Shown piece after piece: positions 21,212 through 31,857 of a stretch of DNA of 64,000 bases (position 1 is its first letter; every line of letters starts with the position of its first letter). Made by a program: the position numbers and the translations under genes. This DNA comes from Multifurca ochricompacta (lineage: Eukaryota > Basidiomycota > Agaricomycetes > Russulales > Russulaceae): contig WTXG01000203.1 in assembly GCA_022496185.1 (NCBI GenBank), positions 1 through 64,000 of the forward strand. The letters run 5' to 3'. The notes under the pieces are model-generated. The model was given only the letters and a program-made list of their open reading frames with translations, was not told where the DNA came from and did no database searches.

Positions 21212-22702
21212 AAACGCCTTTTCTACCAGTATGGCTTGTACTTCCTCACTCTCTTTCATCATACTCGTCCATATTTCTTGTGCCTTTTCTTCTTTGGTTG
21301 GCGTCTTCTTTTCAATGGTTGGTGCGTTATTTCGTACTGGTGTAGTTGTCGCTTCTGCCACCCGTGCCCCCTTCTTTGGGCATTCTTTTGACATATGTCC
21401 CTGCGCTTTACAACGAAAGCATCTTCCTTCCTTCATTAGGGTGGTCCTTTCATTGTCGGTGAGCATCGCTCTTGCACGGGTTCTATCGGCTGAGGTGTCC
21501 ATAACATTTGGGTCTCGTTGTGAGGTATTGTGGACTGGCTTGACCCCAAACGCTGCCTTCCACTGGTCTCGAGTCTTTCCTTTTTTGGTGTCAACTCCAA
21601 AGCGCATTTGAAAGTCGAGGTAGTCTTGTTGCTGGCATCGAGCCGCATCTACCCAGGAGTCCCAATCATGCAGATGGTGAAACTGGATTATATTTTTAAC
21701 AAGGGGGTTGGGCAGGCCCTGAGAGAAGAGGTCTAGGGTGGCCTCTTCGTCGGTATCATATCCAGCTCGACTAGCCAGACTTCGGAATTTTGCCACATAG
21801 GCATCCAACTCCCCCTTCTCCATTTTGAGGGACTTTAATTCTCGGGCAGCCTTCTGCTTGGCCTGTCCATCCGTGTATGCATCCTTGAATCGCTGGGCGA
21901 CTGTTTCCCAGAGGTGTTCATTGGTGGTGCGATGACCCCCTTCTACTTGTTCGTTCAGCCATTCTAGCTGTTCCATGGTCCAGTCATCTACGGCCTCTCC
22001 TTGGATGAGTGATAGGAAGAGATTGGCCCGTTGGAAGGGATTGATTATTTGGGGGACATCGTGGTTGAAGTTCTTGAAGGTGGTGAACTCCAACATGAAC
22101 TTCTTACTTTGAGACTGGTCTCCTGTGAACATCTGGGGTAGCACACCAGATAGGCGTCCCGACGGTGGGGGAATATTAGGCTGAGCCATCTGGGCTGGGG
22201 CTGGGGCGGGGTCAGGTAACTGGGCAGCGATGGTAGACATGTTTTGTTGGGTTGGGGTGACTGTGCTGGTGGACTGTAGTGATATCTGAGGAGTTGTCAA
22301 AGTGGGGGCTCCGAATGTGACAACTTCTGGTGCAACTGGGGCTTTAGACGATGCTAATACCAGTGCTTCTTTGCTGTTTTCTTCTACGTACTCCTCAGGT
22401 TTGGAGTCTGTGACAATGGCCGGGGGATTTTCCCTCCATGGTCCAAGTCCAAATTCAGGTGGGGTGGGTCCTGTGGTAACCCAAGAGTGTCGGCTGTCCA
22501 AGTATCAGATGCGGTACCAGACTCTCTTCTCTTTGTCATATTCTACCAGTTGGTATCTTCCCTCATGGTAGACGTAGTATCCAAACTCAGTTTCAAAATC
22601 TTTCCAGATGGCGGACCCTAATACTTGTTGCAAGAGGTCAGGCTCGTCTCTTCGTTCGATGGGTTCTTCTTTGAAAAGTAGCTGACTGCGGCTAGAAGCC
22701 AC
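21194..22702 (-). pseudogene. Gypsy-2 gag
   Basis: An N-terminal piece (22505-22702, MASS-like) is followed by a TGA at 22505-22507, where gypsy-3 has CGA, and then an open 435-residue frame. This frame has the capsid (FTTFKNFNHDVPQIINPFQRANLFLSL), DLFSQGLPNPLVKNI and the CCHC knuckle CFRCKAQGHMSKECP, and it ends at TGA 21194-21196. The initiator position is GTG, and an in-frame TAA at the LTR edge rules out an upstream start in this frame. Confidence 0.9.
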
Positions 22703-22708
22703 GATGGG

Positions 22709-22719
22709 AGATTCGACTT
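22709..22719 (-). promoter_or_regulatory. Gypsy-2 self-priming site (PBS)
   Basis: Minus-strand AAGTCGAATCT, 2 nt from the LTR, is an exact 11-nt complement of 22945-22955. Confidence 0.75.
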
Positions 22720-22721
22720 GA

Positions 22722-23353
22722 TGTTACGTCCAGTGTGGGACGTTCTGCACGACTTGTGCTACAGCTTCTGTTCGTAGTTCGGATAAGAAACCAATAAGAT
22801 CTCTTGGAGTAGAAATGGGAGAAGTCACCGTCAGAGGGGCTGTTCCCTAAGACGATGTTGAGTGGAAAGTGCCAAAAGCACTGAGACTAAGTTTCTTAGA
22901 GGATTCAAAGGGAAGTCCGGAAGACGAACACTGATGTATTCAATAAGTCGAATCTGAGGTCTACAAGGTAGGCTACAGTGGCTTATATACGTAACGGAAC
23001 GGGCATCTACTAGATAAGAGTCATGGAGTCAAGTGGGCCCAAATATCTGAAAGCGAAGGGCGTAAAGCCTGGCTTCTACTGATAGGGAATTAAGTAAGTG
23101 TCCGGTTGTACAGATAAGAAGATAAACGATAAGGAGATAAGCGATAAGGGGATGAAAGATAAGGGGTCCGTGATAAGCCCCAACACGGGCATACAAGTCA
23201 ACACAGCAGCAAAGAAAAGGGGTCACGAGGATGGACACAAAGCATGTGACGGATCCCACGAAGGGGACATGATCTGATAATGTAAAGTAGGGGGCAAGGA
23301 AGGGTCGTTGTTGGGCAACAGGAAAAAGACAGGGAGTGACAGAGTTTGTAACA
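22722..23353 (-). repeat. Gypsy-2 5' LTR
   Basis: 632 bp, carries the TATA box and primer start, and abuts the PBS at 22709-22719. Confidence 0.95.
22945..22989 (-). promoter_or_regulatory. Gypsy-2 LTR TATA box and predicted transcript start
   Basis: TATATAA (22983-22989, minus) lies 34 nt before AGATTCGACTT (22945-22955). Confidence 0.7.
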
Positions 23354-24739
23354 ATTAAGACAATCCCAGATCAGAGTAAACCTAATCTGGTGACAAAATC
23401 AGTGAGCTGCATGTGAGCGTGTGGCTTAGTAAAACCATCAGCGAGCATGTCATTGGTCAGTGTCCTGATAAGAGTAATGAAGCCTTTTTCGACATATTCG
23501 CAGATTGCATGATATTTGATGGAGATATGTTTTGATCATCTCCCAGTCATGGGATTGAGCGCCAAGTTGACAGCGCCTTTGTTGTCACTGTGTAAGGGAA
23601 TTGGATCAGAAACATTGTAGCCAATCTCCAAGAGGAAACTGCGGTACCAGGCAGCTTGGTTGGCTGTGTTGGCCATTGCCATGTATTCAGCGTGTGTGGT
23701 GCTTTGAGCCACTGTCTTCTGCTTGTGTGATGTCCAAGAGATAGTGGCATCAGTGAGAAGGAAAACATAGCCTGAGGTGGAATGGTAGTCGTCTGTGTTG
23801 TCTCCAAGACTAGAGTTCGAGTAGCCAACAAGGCCATCTCTGCATGCTCCATTGTAGTGAAGCTGAAGGTCTGCTGTACCTTTGAGGTAGGCGAGAATGT
23901 ACTTGGCAAGATGGAGGTGTTGGGGTGAAGGGTTTGTGGCATACTGAGCTAGCCATGTGACTGCAAAAGAAATGTCTGGGTGAGTCCCAATTTGCACATA
24001 CAGGAGACTGCCTATGATCTGCTGGTATTGCTTGATTCAGAGGGTGTTGCCTGTGCAGTGTGCTTTACCAGGTGTGCCTCAGCACCAGTGGGAAGTGGAG
24101 TGTGTGCAGGGTTCACATACGCCATCCCAAAGCATTCAATGATCTCTAAGATGTACCTTGATTGGTCAATGTCCAAGTGTTTGAGTGAACAATCATGAGT
24201 GATTCAGACTCCAAGATAAAGTTGATTTCACCTAAGTCTGTCATATCATAGCGCTTAGATAATGTGGACTTGATCTTGGTTATCTCTTGGGCAGAGTTGC
24301 CTAGAAGTGTGATGTCAAAAACATAGAGGATGATAATTACTGTACCCTCCCCATCTTGGCAATGAAACATGTAAACTCCTGCATCAGAGTAGGTGCACAT
24401 GAAGCTGAGCTCCAATAGAACTCCATGGAATTGTAAGTTCCATGCGCATGAGGCTTGCTTGAGGCCATAAATTGCCTTTTGAGGAGACAAACCTTGTCCT
24501 CCTGGCCAGAGCTGATGAAACCTTGTGGTTGCTCCATATAGATCTCCTCATCCAGTAACCCATTAAGGAACGCCGACTTGATGTCCATTTGGTGGATCTC
24601 CCAATCCTCTAGCATGGCCAATGCTAGCAAGAGTCTCAATGACTCAAACCAGGCAACTGGTGAGAAAGTTTCATCATAATCAATCCCCTGTATCTGCATA
24701 AACCCCTTAGCTACCAAACACACATGAAAGTGTCCATTG
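23354..24739 (-). pseudogene. Copia-2 pol remnant, RT and RNase H
   Basis: Frames 24337-24723, 24146-24490 and 23536-23997 give copia RT (LVAKGFMQIQGIDYDETFSPVA; IYGLKQAS) and RNase H (SWTSHKQKTVAQSTTHAEYMAMA). The YVDD equivalent reads YVFD. The left edge abuts gypsy-2 and continues into the PPT and LTR at 15198 once gypsy-2 is removed. The right edge is cut by the gypsy-3 LTR at 24740, so integrase and gag are absent. Confidence 0.88.
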
Positions 24740-25359
24740 TGTTACAAACCCTGTCACTCCCCGTCTTTTTCTTGCTACCCAATGATGACCCTTCCCTGCC
24801 CCCTACACTGCACTACCAGATCACGTCTCCATTGTGGGACCCATCACATGCCCTGCGTCCATCCTTGTGACCCCCTTTTGTATGGCTGTATTGACTCGCT
24901 GTTTACCCATGTTGGTGCTTATCACAATGCCTCTTATCTTTTATCTCTTTATCTTCTTATCGTCTTATCTGTATGACCGGACACTTTCTTAATTCCCTAC
25001 TAGTGGAAGCCAGGCTTTATGCCCTCCATTTCCAGATCTTTGGGCCCACTTGACTCTGTATTCCTTATCTTGTAGACGCCTGTTCCATTACGTATATAAG
25101 CTCACTGTAGTCTACCTTGTAAGCTTCAGATTCGACTTATTGAATACATTGGTGTTTGTCTTCTGGACTTTCCCCTTTAAACTCTCTAAAGACAGTCTCA
25201 GTGCTTTTGGCACTTTCCGCTCAACATTGCCTTAGGGAACAGCCCCTTTGATGGTGACTCTCTCCACCTTTACTCCAAGAGACCTTATTGGTTTCTTATC
25301 TGAATTATGAACCAAGCTGTTGCACAAGTCGTGCAGAATGTCCCACACTGAACGTAACA
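24740..25359 (+). repeat. Gypsy-3 5' LTR
   Basis: 620 bp, TGTTACAAAC to CGTAACA. Diverged from the gypsy-2 LTR at many CpG sites. Confidence 0.93.
25093..25138 (+). promoter_or_regulatory. Gypsy-3 LTR TATA box and predicted transcript start
   Basis: TATATAA at 25093-25099 and AGATTCGACTT at 25128-25138. Confidence 0.7.
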
Positions 25360-25361
25360 TC

Positions 25362-25372
25362 AAGTTGAATCT
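25362..25372 (+). promoter_or_regulatory. Gypsy-3 self-priming site (PBS)
   Basis: AAGTTGAATCT, 2 nt inside the LTR. It is complementary to 25128-25138 except for one base, a CpG-to-TpG change relative to gypsy-2. Confidence 0.7.
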
Positions 25373-25378
25373 CTCACC

Positions 25379-26883
25379 GTGGCCTCCAGCCGCAGTCAGA
25401 CATTGTTTCAGGAAGAACTTATTGAATGAAGAGATGAGCCTGACCTCTCCCAACAAGTACTAGGGTCCGCCATCTGGAAAGATTTTGAAACCGAGTTTGG
25501 GTACTACATCTTCCACAATGACAGGTACCACCTGGTAGAATACAATGAAGAAAAGAGAGTCTGGTACTGTATCCGATACTCAGACAGCTGACATTCTTGG
25601 GTCACCACAGGACCCGCCCCTCCTGAATTTGGACTTGGACTGTGGAGAGAAAATCCCCTGGCCATAGTAATGGATTCTGAACCGGAAGAGTACATAGAAG
25701 AAACTAGTGAAGAAGAAGCACAGGTATTAGCATTGTCTACAGTCCCAGTTGCACCCAGAGTTGTTATGTCTGGAGCCCCCGCTTTGACAACTCCCCAAAC
25801 ATCGACACAATCCACTAACACAGTCACCCCATCATATCCAATCATGTCCACAATCGCGGCTCAGCTTCCAGACCCACCAGTCCCAGCACCCATCATACCA
25901 CCTAACATCCCTCCACCCTCTGGCTGATTGTCCAGAGTCCTACCCCAAACATTTACCAGGGATCGGTCACAAAGTAAGAAGTTCATGTTGGAGTTCACAA
26001 CCTTCAAGAACTTCAACCATGATGTCCCACAAATCATTAACCCTTTTCAATGGGCTAGTCTCTTCCTATCCCTAATACGAGGAGATGCAGTAGATGATTG
26101 GACAATGGAACAGCTGGAATGGCTGAACAAGCAGGTGGAAAGCAGATGGCAGACCACGAGTGAAGGCCTTTGGGAGACTGTTGCCCAGAGGTTCAAAGAT
26201 GCATTCACGGATGGGCAGGCCAAACAGAAGGCTGCTCAAGAATTGAAATCTCTGAGAATGGAGAAAGGAGAATTAGATGCCTACATGGCAAAGTTCAGAA
26301 GTCTGGCCAACAGGGCTGGGTATGATACCAATGAAGAGGCCACGCTGGACCTCTTCTCCCAGGGACTGCCCAATCCACTGGTCAAAAACATTATTCAATT
26401 CCATCATCCACATGACTGGGATGGATGGGTCGATGCTGCCCGACGACAGCAGCAGGACTACCTGGACTTCCAAATGCGCTTTGGAGTCGATATGAAAAAA
26501 GGAAAAACCCAAGACCAATGGAAGGCAGCATTCGGGGTCAAACCTGCACACACCTCCCAACATGACCCAAATGCAATGGATATGTCAGCCAACAGAACAC
26601 GGGTTCAGGCTGTACTCACCAAGGACAAAAGAATGACCTTGATGAAAGAAGGGTGATGCTTTTGCTGTAAAGCACAAGGGCATATGTCATGGAATGCCCA
26701 AAAAAGGGAGTACAAGTGGTGGAAGCAACAACCGCACCTGTGAATAACAACCCACCAAAGGTTGACAAGAAGATGCTAACAAAAGAGGATAGAGCACAGG
26801 GGATATGGGACACTATGATGAAAGAAAGCGAAGAGGTGTGGGCCATTCTGGCCAAGAAAGCATTCACAAAAAAGGATTTTTGA
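25379..26883 (+). pseudogene. Gypsy-3 gag
   Basis: It begins at a GTG (25379) in the same context as gypsy-1 and -2. Open pieces at 25670-25927 and 25928-26656 include the capsid motifs of the family. A TGA follows at the start of the knuckle (CFCCKAQGHMS), and the tail at 26689-26883 ends KKDF at TGA 26881-26883. Several TGA codons replace expected CGA. Confidence 0.85.
26866..26883 (+). promoter_or_regulatory. Gypsy-3 gag-pol -1 frameshift site
   Basis: AAAAAAGGATTTTTGA, conserved with gypsy-1 and -2. Confidence 0.65.
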
Positions 26884-29800
26884 TTGGCTCAAACCCATTA
26901 GCCTGGGCATGAGTGCTACATGTAACCTCTGTGTATACTAGTCGCTTCAAGTCTCTGAAAATACCAGTACATTTCAAGACTACACAGAGGACGGCCAACC
27001 GTGACATCTTGATTGACTCAGGTGCCACTGACAATTTCATTAGCCCACGAATGATCAAGACTATGGGATTAGGGATGCTGGCACTCCCTCAGGAAAAGAA
27101 CATTTGGAACATCGATGGAACGGCCAATAAAGCCAGAAAGATCACGCATTATACTGACCTCAATGTTCAAGTAGGAGAGAAAACAAAGGCCATTTGCTTC
27201 CTGATCACTGACCTTGGAGGAGAAGATCTTATCCTCGGATATCCCTGGCTTGCCATATTTGAGCCAAAAATCAATTGGGGAGACACAATGATGGACAAAG
27301 AATTCTACCCTGTCCTTATTACGTCTATGGGATATGACTATGCGGTCAGGCATTCGGCAATACATACAGAGCATGGTCATTGTCTCTCCACCAAGGCATC
27401 TGAACTAGCCCAGGAGGCTGTAAAAGGACAAGGAGAAAAGACATTTGCAGAAATAGTGCCAAAAGAATATCACTGGCACTGGAAGGTGTTCTCTGAAGAG
27501 GAATCCCAACGATTCCCGCCAGTGCGACTGTGGGATCACACCATCGACCTAGTACCTGACACTCCAGCAGCAATCGATTGTAAAATTTATCCTTTATCGC
27601 AGGTGGAACAAACAGCGCTTAAAGCATTTCTCGAAGAACATCTCGCCAAAGGGTATATTCATCCATCAAAGTCACCATATGCATCACCGTTCTTCTTCAT
27701 CAAGAAGAAAGATGGAGAACTGCGACCTGTCCAGGACTATCGGCGAATCAATGCTTACACATGAAAAATGCTACCCCCTGCCATTAATATCAGAACTCAT
27801 TGACACTATGTGGGATAAATCGTTATTTTCCAAGATGGATGTCCTTGGGGTTACAATAACGTCTGAATCAAAGAAGGGGATCAGTGCAAAGCGGCATTTA
27901 AGACCAACCAAGGACTTTTTGAACCAAACGTCATGTTCTTTGGCCTGACCAACTCACCAGCCACATTCCAATGATGATGAATCACATCTTCTGTGACCTT
28001 ATTCTCACTGGTGAAGTAGTGGTTTACATGGATGACATCTTAGTAGCCACAGAAAACAACCTTACCCATCATTGAGAATGCGTACACCAGGTATTGGACA
28101 TCCTACGAGAACATGACCTGTACCTTAAACCGGCCAAGTGCTCATTTGAACAGTCTAGTGTGGAATATCTAGGAGTCATCCTTGAAGGAGGACAGGTATG
28201 GATGGACCCGTAAAGGTACAAGGAATTTGGGAATGGCCAATACCTGCATGTGTCAAGGACGTTCAATCCTTCATTGGGTTCTGCAACTTTTATGACATTT
28301 TGTTAGAGGATTCTCCAGATCGCCCAACCACTGAATGGGTTGTTGAAGAAAGATGTACCCTGGCACTGGATGGAAGAACAGCAACAAGCATTGAACACAT
28401 TCAGGATATCATCAGCTCAGAGCCAGTTCTTCTACAACCAGACTTAGGGAAACCCTTTGAGCTCAAAGTTGATGCATCCCATTTTGCAAATGGGGCTGTA
28501 CTGAACCAACAGGACACAGCAGGACTCCTTCATCCTGTAACCTTCTACTCTGAGACATTCTCCCCCACAGAACGAAACTATGACATCTGGGACAGAGAAC
28601 TACTGGCCATTGTAAAAGCATTGCAACATTGGTGGCCGTACCTAGCAGGAACCCCTCACAAGACTATTATTCATACTGACCACTCCAACCTACTTTACTG
28701 GAAAGAACCCCACAAGATTAGCCAATGTGTAGCCCGTGAGGTTCTGAGCTAGAAGAATACAACTTTGTGTTGAAGCATATTGCTGGAAGTCGCAATGCCC
28801 GTGTGGACACACTCTCATGACAATCCAGTCTGAACAATGGAGAGGAGGACAATGACAACATCGTTGTACTCCCTGAAGAGGTGTTTGCCAATACAGCCAC
28901 TGTCAGCCTTCACGACATGGATCTGTGGGCCCAAGTGTCGCAAAATATGAATCAACAACTATGCCAAGCATGGGCAGACGCACACAATCTGAAGAAGATT
29001 GATGGCTTATGGTGGAAGGATGGGGATTGTCTCATTGTCACCAGTGGCGACAACATTAAGAGGGGGGTGATCCATTTTCACCACACACACCTTCCACAGG
29101 ACACCCAGGCATTGAAACACATACCACTTGCTAAATGAGACTACTGGTGGCCGAACATGAAGAAAGACATGGAGGAATATGTAAAGGGATGTGCAAGTTG
29201 CCAGGCTAATAAAGTGAATATGCACCCACACCCACCAGCACCATTCCCAATTACACCCATGGTGTCGCTACCTTTTCAAACTATTGTGATGGACTTCATT
29301 GTCAAACTCCCCACATCTAGAGGCTTCGACTCTATCCTGACTGTCACCGATCATGACTGCTCTAAGGCAGCATTGTTCATACCATGCAATGAGTCCATCA
29401 CAGCTGAGGGAGTAGCTAAACTCTACCTGGATCATGTCTACAGGCACTATGGCCTCCCCGCAAAGATCATTTCCACCGAGACCCACGCTTCACATCTGCA
29501 TTTGCCAGGGCACTCTGCAAAACATTGGACATCTCACAAAACATCTCAACAGCCTATCACCCACAAACGGATGGACAATCAGAAAGGATGAACCAGTGGC
29601 TTGAGCAGTACCTCCAATTTTGGTGCAATGGACGACAAGACAACTGGGTAGACTGGCTAGCAACTGTGGAGTTTGCACATAACTGTTGGCCCAACGGCAT
29701 GACGAAAACCTCACCATTCTCTCTAATCATGGGATGGACGCCATGAACCACTTGGACAGGCAAACCCATGAACGTACCATCAGCCACACAGCGTGTCAAC

Positions 29801-30325
29801 CAATGGGAGGAGATTCGGAAATCGGCCAATGAGAACCTGCTGAAGGCACAAAGAACCTTATCAGAAAGGCTGTCACAATTCACACCCTATTGAGCCAATG
29901 ATCTTGTTTGGCTGGACAGCAGGAACATCCACACTACACACCCAACCGCCAAATTGGTGCCCTGACGTCATGGACCTTTCAAGATAACACGGAAGCTGTC
30001 AGACGTGTCATATGAACTTGAGCTTCCAGTCACATGGAGAATTCATCTGGTCTTCCATGCCAGATTGCTGACACCTTACAAAGAAACATCCCTACATGGA
30101 GAAAACTTCCCAAGACCCCCCCCTGAATTAGTCGACGGAGAAGAGGAATGGGAAGTGGAGAAAATTCTAGACTCTGTATGAAAAGGGCCAGGGCACAAAT
30201 TGCATTACTATGTCAAATGGAAGGGATTCCCAGACTCTGACAGTTCATGGGAGCCAGCCGGAAATATCTTTGCGCTGGTCCTTATTTCAGAATTCCACAA
30301 TCAACATCGAGAAGTGCCCAAGTGA
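26884..30325 (+). pseudogene. Gypsy-3 pol with chromodomain
   Basis: Protease (DSGATDNFISP) and RT begin in 26913-27764 after a TGA at 26910-26912, where gypsy-1 has CGA. YMDD is intact near 28025-28036. RNase H lies at 28198-28752 ([19 protein letters not shown]) and the integrase zinc finger at 28881-29260. The integrase core is in two frames (29157-29591 and 29525-29746), with QTDGQSERMNQWLEQ. The chromodomain is near 30140-30320 (LHYYVKWKGF) and pol ends at TGA 30323-30325. Multiple shifts and stops; not functional. Confidence 0.88.
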
Positions 30326-30369
30326 AGATAAAAGAAGACCACTCCCCCCATAAACCAACTCCCCAGTAA

Positions 30370-31182
30370 ATGCTCCCCCAGCAAACTACTACCACCGAAC
30401 ACTTGATCATGTCCTTCATCGCTGCCTCTGCTGCCGTTGACACCTTCACCTCCATGACCATCGTGGAGAACTTTCCATCTGCCCACCCCTCCACTTGTCC
30501 CTCTTCCCCATCGACTATGAAGCCGCCGCTGCCCAAGTAAAGAATCAGTCACCTAACCCCAACGATGATTTCACCCATTCCAAAGAGCCCCACCCCAACA
30601 ACATCATGAATGGAGAAATTGATGATGAAGCCCCCAAGTTCCCCTTTATCCCAAACAACCCCAACTCATCAATGTACTTCCCCCTAGAGATCCCTATGGC
30701 CGACAGCACCAAGGTCATTGCCAAGTATATCTACTACACAAATGGAGGGATGGACGTTGCAGGGTGTATGAGAAAGGATGGGCTGGTATATGGGGCCCCT
30801 GTCTATTTAGAGGAAAGGTATACTGGACGACTTCATCACACCATGACTGATGAGCAGCTGGGACACCTGGCTGCTGAGGACTGTAGGGCTTTTGCAATTG
30901 ATGAGGTGATGAATGACATGCGGCTACCACAACTCAAAGCAGAAGTAATGCGGCTGTGGAAGAACATAATGCTGTGCCAGACACTAAACACTCAATACAA
31001 AGAACACGTGAAGATGATGGCAAGGTTGATGAACGGGATGTTCCAAGTGGAGCAGGAGATTGCCGAAATCAGAAAGAGGTTGGAGTTGGGGGACACATAC
31101 CAGACCATTGCTGAGAGGTATGCCAATACTTATGCATGACCCCTCCCCCCTTGAACTCTGGGCACTGCTCTGACACTGTTGC
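30370..31182 (+). pseudogene. Gypsy-3 ORF3, truncated
   Basis: The ATG at 30370 lies 44 nt after the pol stop, matching the spacing in gypsy-1 and -2. After an early frameshift the main frame (30495-31139) carries the conserved core and the coiled-coil region (AEVMRLWKNIM ... EQEIAEIRKRLE). It ends at 31139, and the knuckle region is lost at the gypsy-4 junction. Confidence 0.78.
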
Positions 31183-31801
31183 TGTAACAGTTTGTGACAG
31201 GTCATGACACGGTTTGTGACAAAAATGTGACATTTTTCGATTCGCGCGCGCGCGCGCATTCTGTTTCGACTTTTCTGTAATCTCTAGCTCTGAGTCATAT
31301 GACTGGAGCTAGTACTTCTCTTATCTGATCACTTAGCTGCACACCATAGAGGGTGCAACCCCTCCTACTTATTCTCATCTCAGTTCAGGGCATAACCCCT
31401 GGAGCATATGACTACCTGGATACTTACTACAACCTTACTGTTAGCTTATATTCATTGATTGTACCTCACTCAAGATGTATTTAAGCTGCTAGGTTACTGA
31501 GACAGACCTTAAGTCTGTTCTCTTGTATCTAATACAGGTGTATTCGACTTCACAGAACTCTGCTTGAACTCCCTAAGTGGCAGCTTAAGGAGCCTTCTCC
31601 CCAGTAAGCTCAGCAGGGCATATTGCCGCTGCCTTCGACTTCGTTTCCTGCACGCGCCCCCTCCATATTGTTGTGGGCACTTGAAACTCTGACCCAACTT
31701 AGATCTTCTTTGCTAGAACCCGAATCTTGAGCGCGCCCATATCTTGAGGGCCTTCGGACATCGAAAACGAGACTGGACGCAGCAGGCACCTGGCTGTGAC
31801 A
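31183..31801 (+). repeat. Gypsy-4 5' LTR
   Basis: It begins TGTAACAG and ends GTGACA. It contains repeated TGTGAC motifs, a short palindrome (31221-31237), an alternating CG tract (31243-31257), and TATTTAA at 31478-31484. Confidence 0.93.
31478..31521 (+). promoter_or_regulatory. Gypsy-4 LTR TATA box and predicted transcript start
   Basis: TATTTAA (31478-31484) lies 33 nt before AAGTCTGTTCT (31511-31521), the strand complementary to the PBS. Confidence 0.7.
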
Positions 31802-31803
31802 TT

Positions 31804-31814
31804 AGAACAGACTT
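31804..31814 (+). promoter_or_regulatory. Gypsy-4 self-priming site (PBS)
   Basis: AGAACAGACTT starts 2 nt inside the LTR and is an exact complement of 31511-31521. It has the same geometry as gypsy-1 to -3 with an entirely different sequence. Confidence 0.78.
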
Positions 31815-31857
31815 ACAAATCTTAGAAACAGAAGAACTCACCTGAAATTGCAAGGCG

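Larger units (their letters stand above)
15199..23353 (-). mobile_element. Gypsy-2: full-length chromovirus inserted in copia-2
   Basis: LTRs at 15199-15829 and 22722-23353, target duplication ATTAA (15194-15198 and 23354-23358). It has the same organisation and family as gypsy-1. Gag and the protease-RT segment are still long open frames, while the integrase region is split by a solo LTR (18187-18779). It is the best copy for reading ORF3. Confidence 0.96.
24740..31182 (+). mobile_element. Gypsy-3: 3'-truncated chromovirus, same family as gypsy-1 and -2
   Basis: Plus-strand element inserted in copia-2: 5' LTR 24740-25359, gag, pol, chromodomain and most of ORF3. It is cut at 31182 by the gypsy-4 LTR. 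No 3' LTR is present, so the target duplication cannot be checked. It has the most TGA codons of the three copies and is probably the oldest. Confidence 0.93.
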
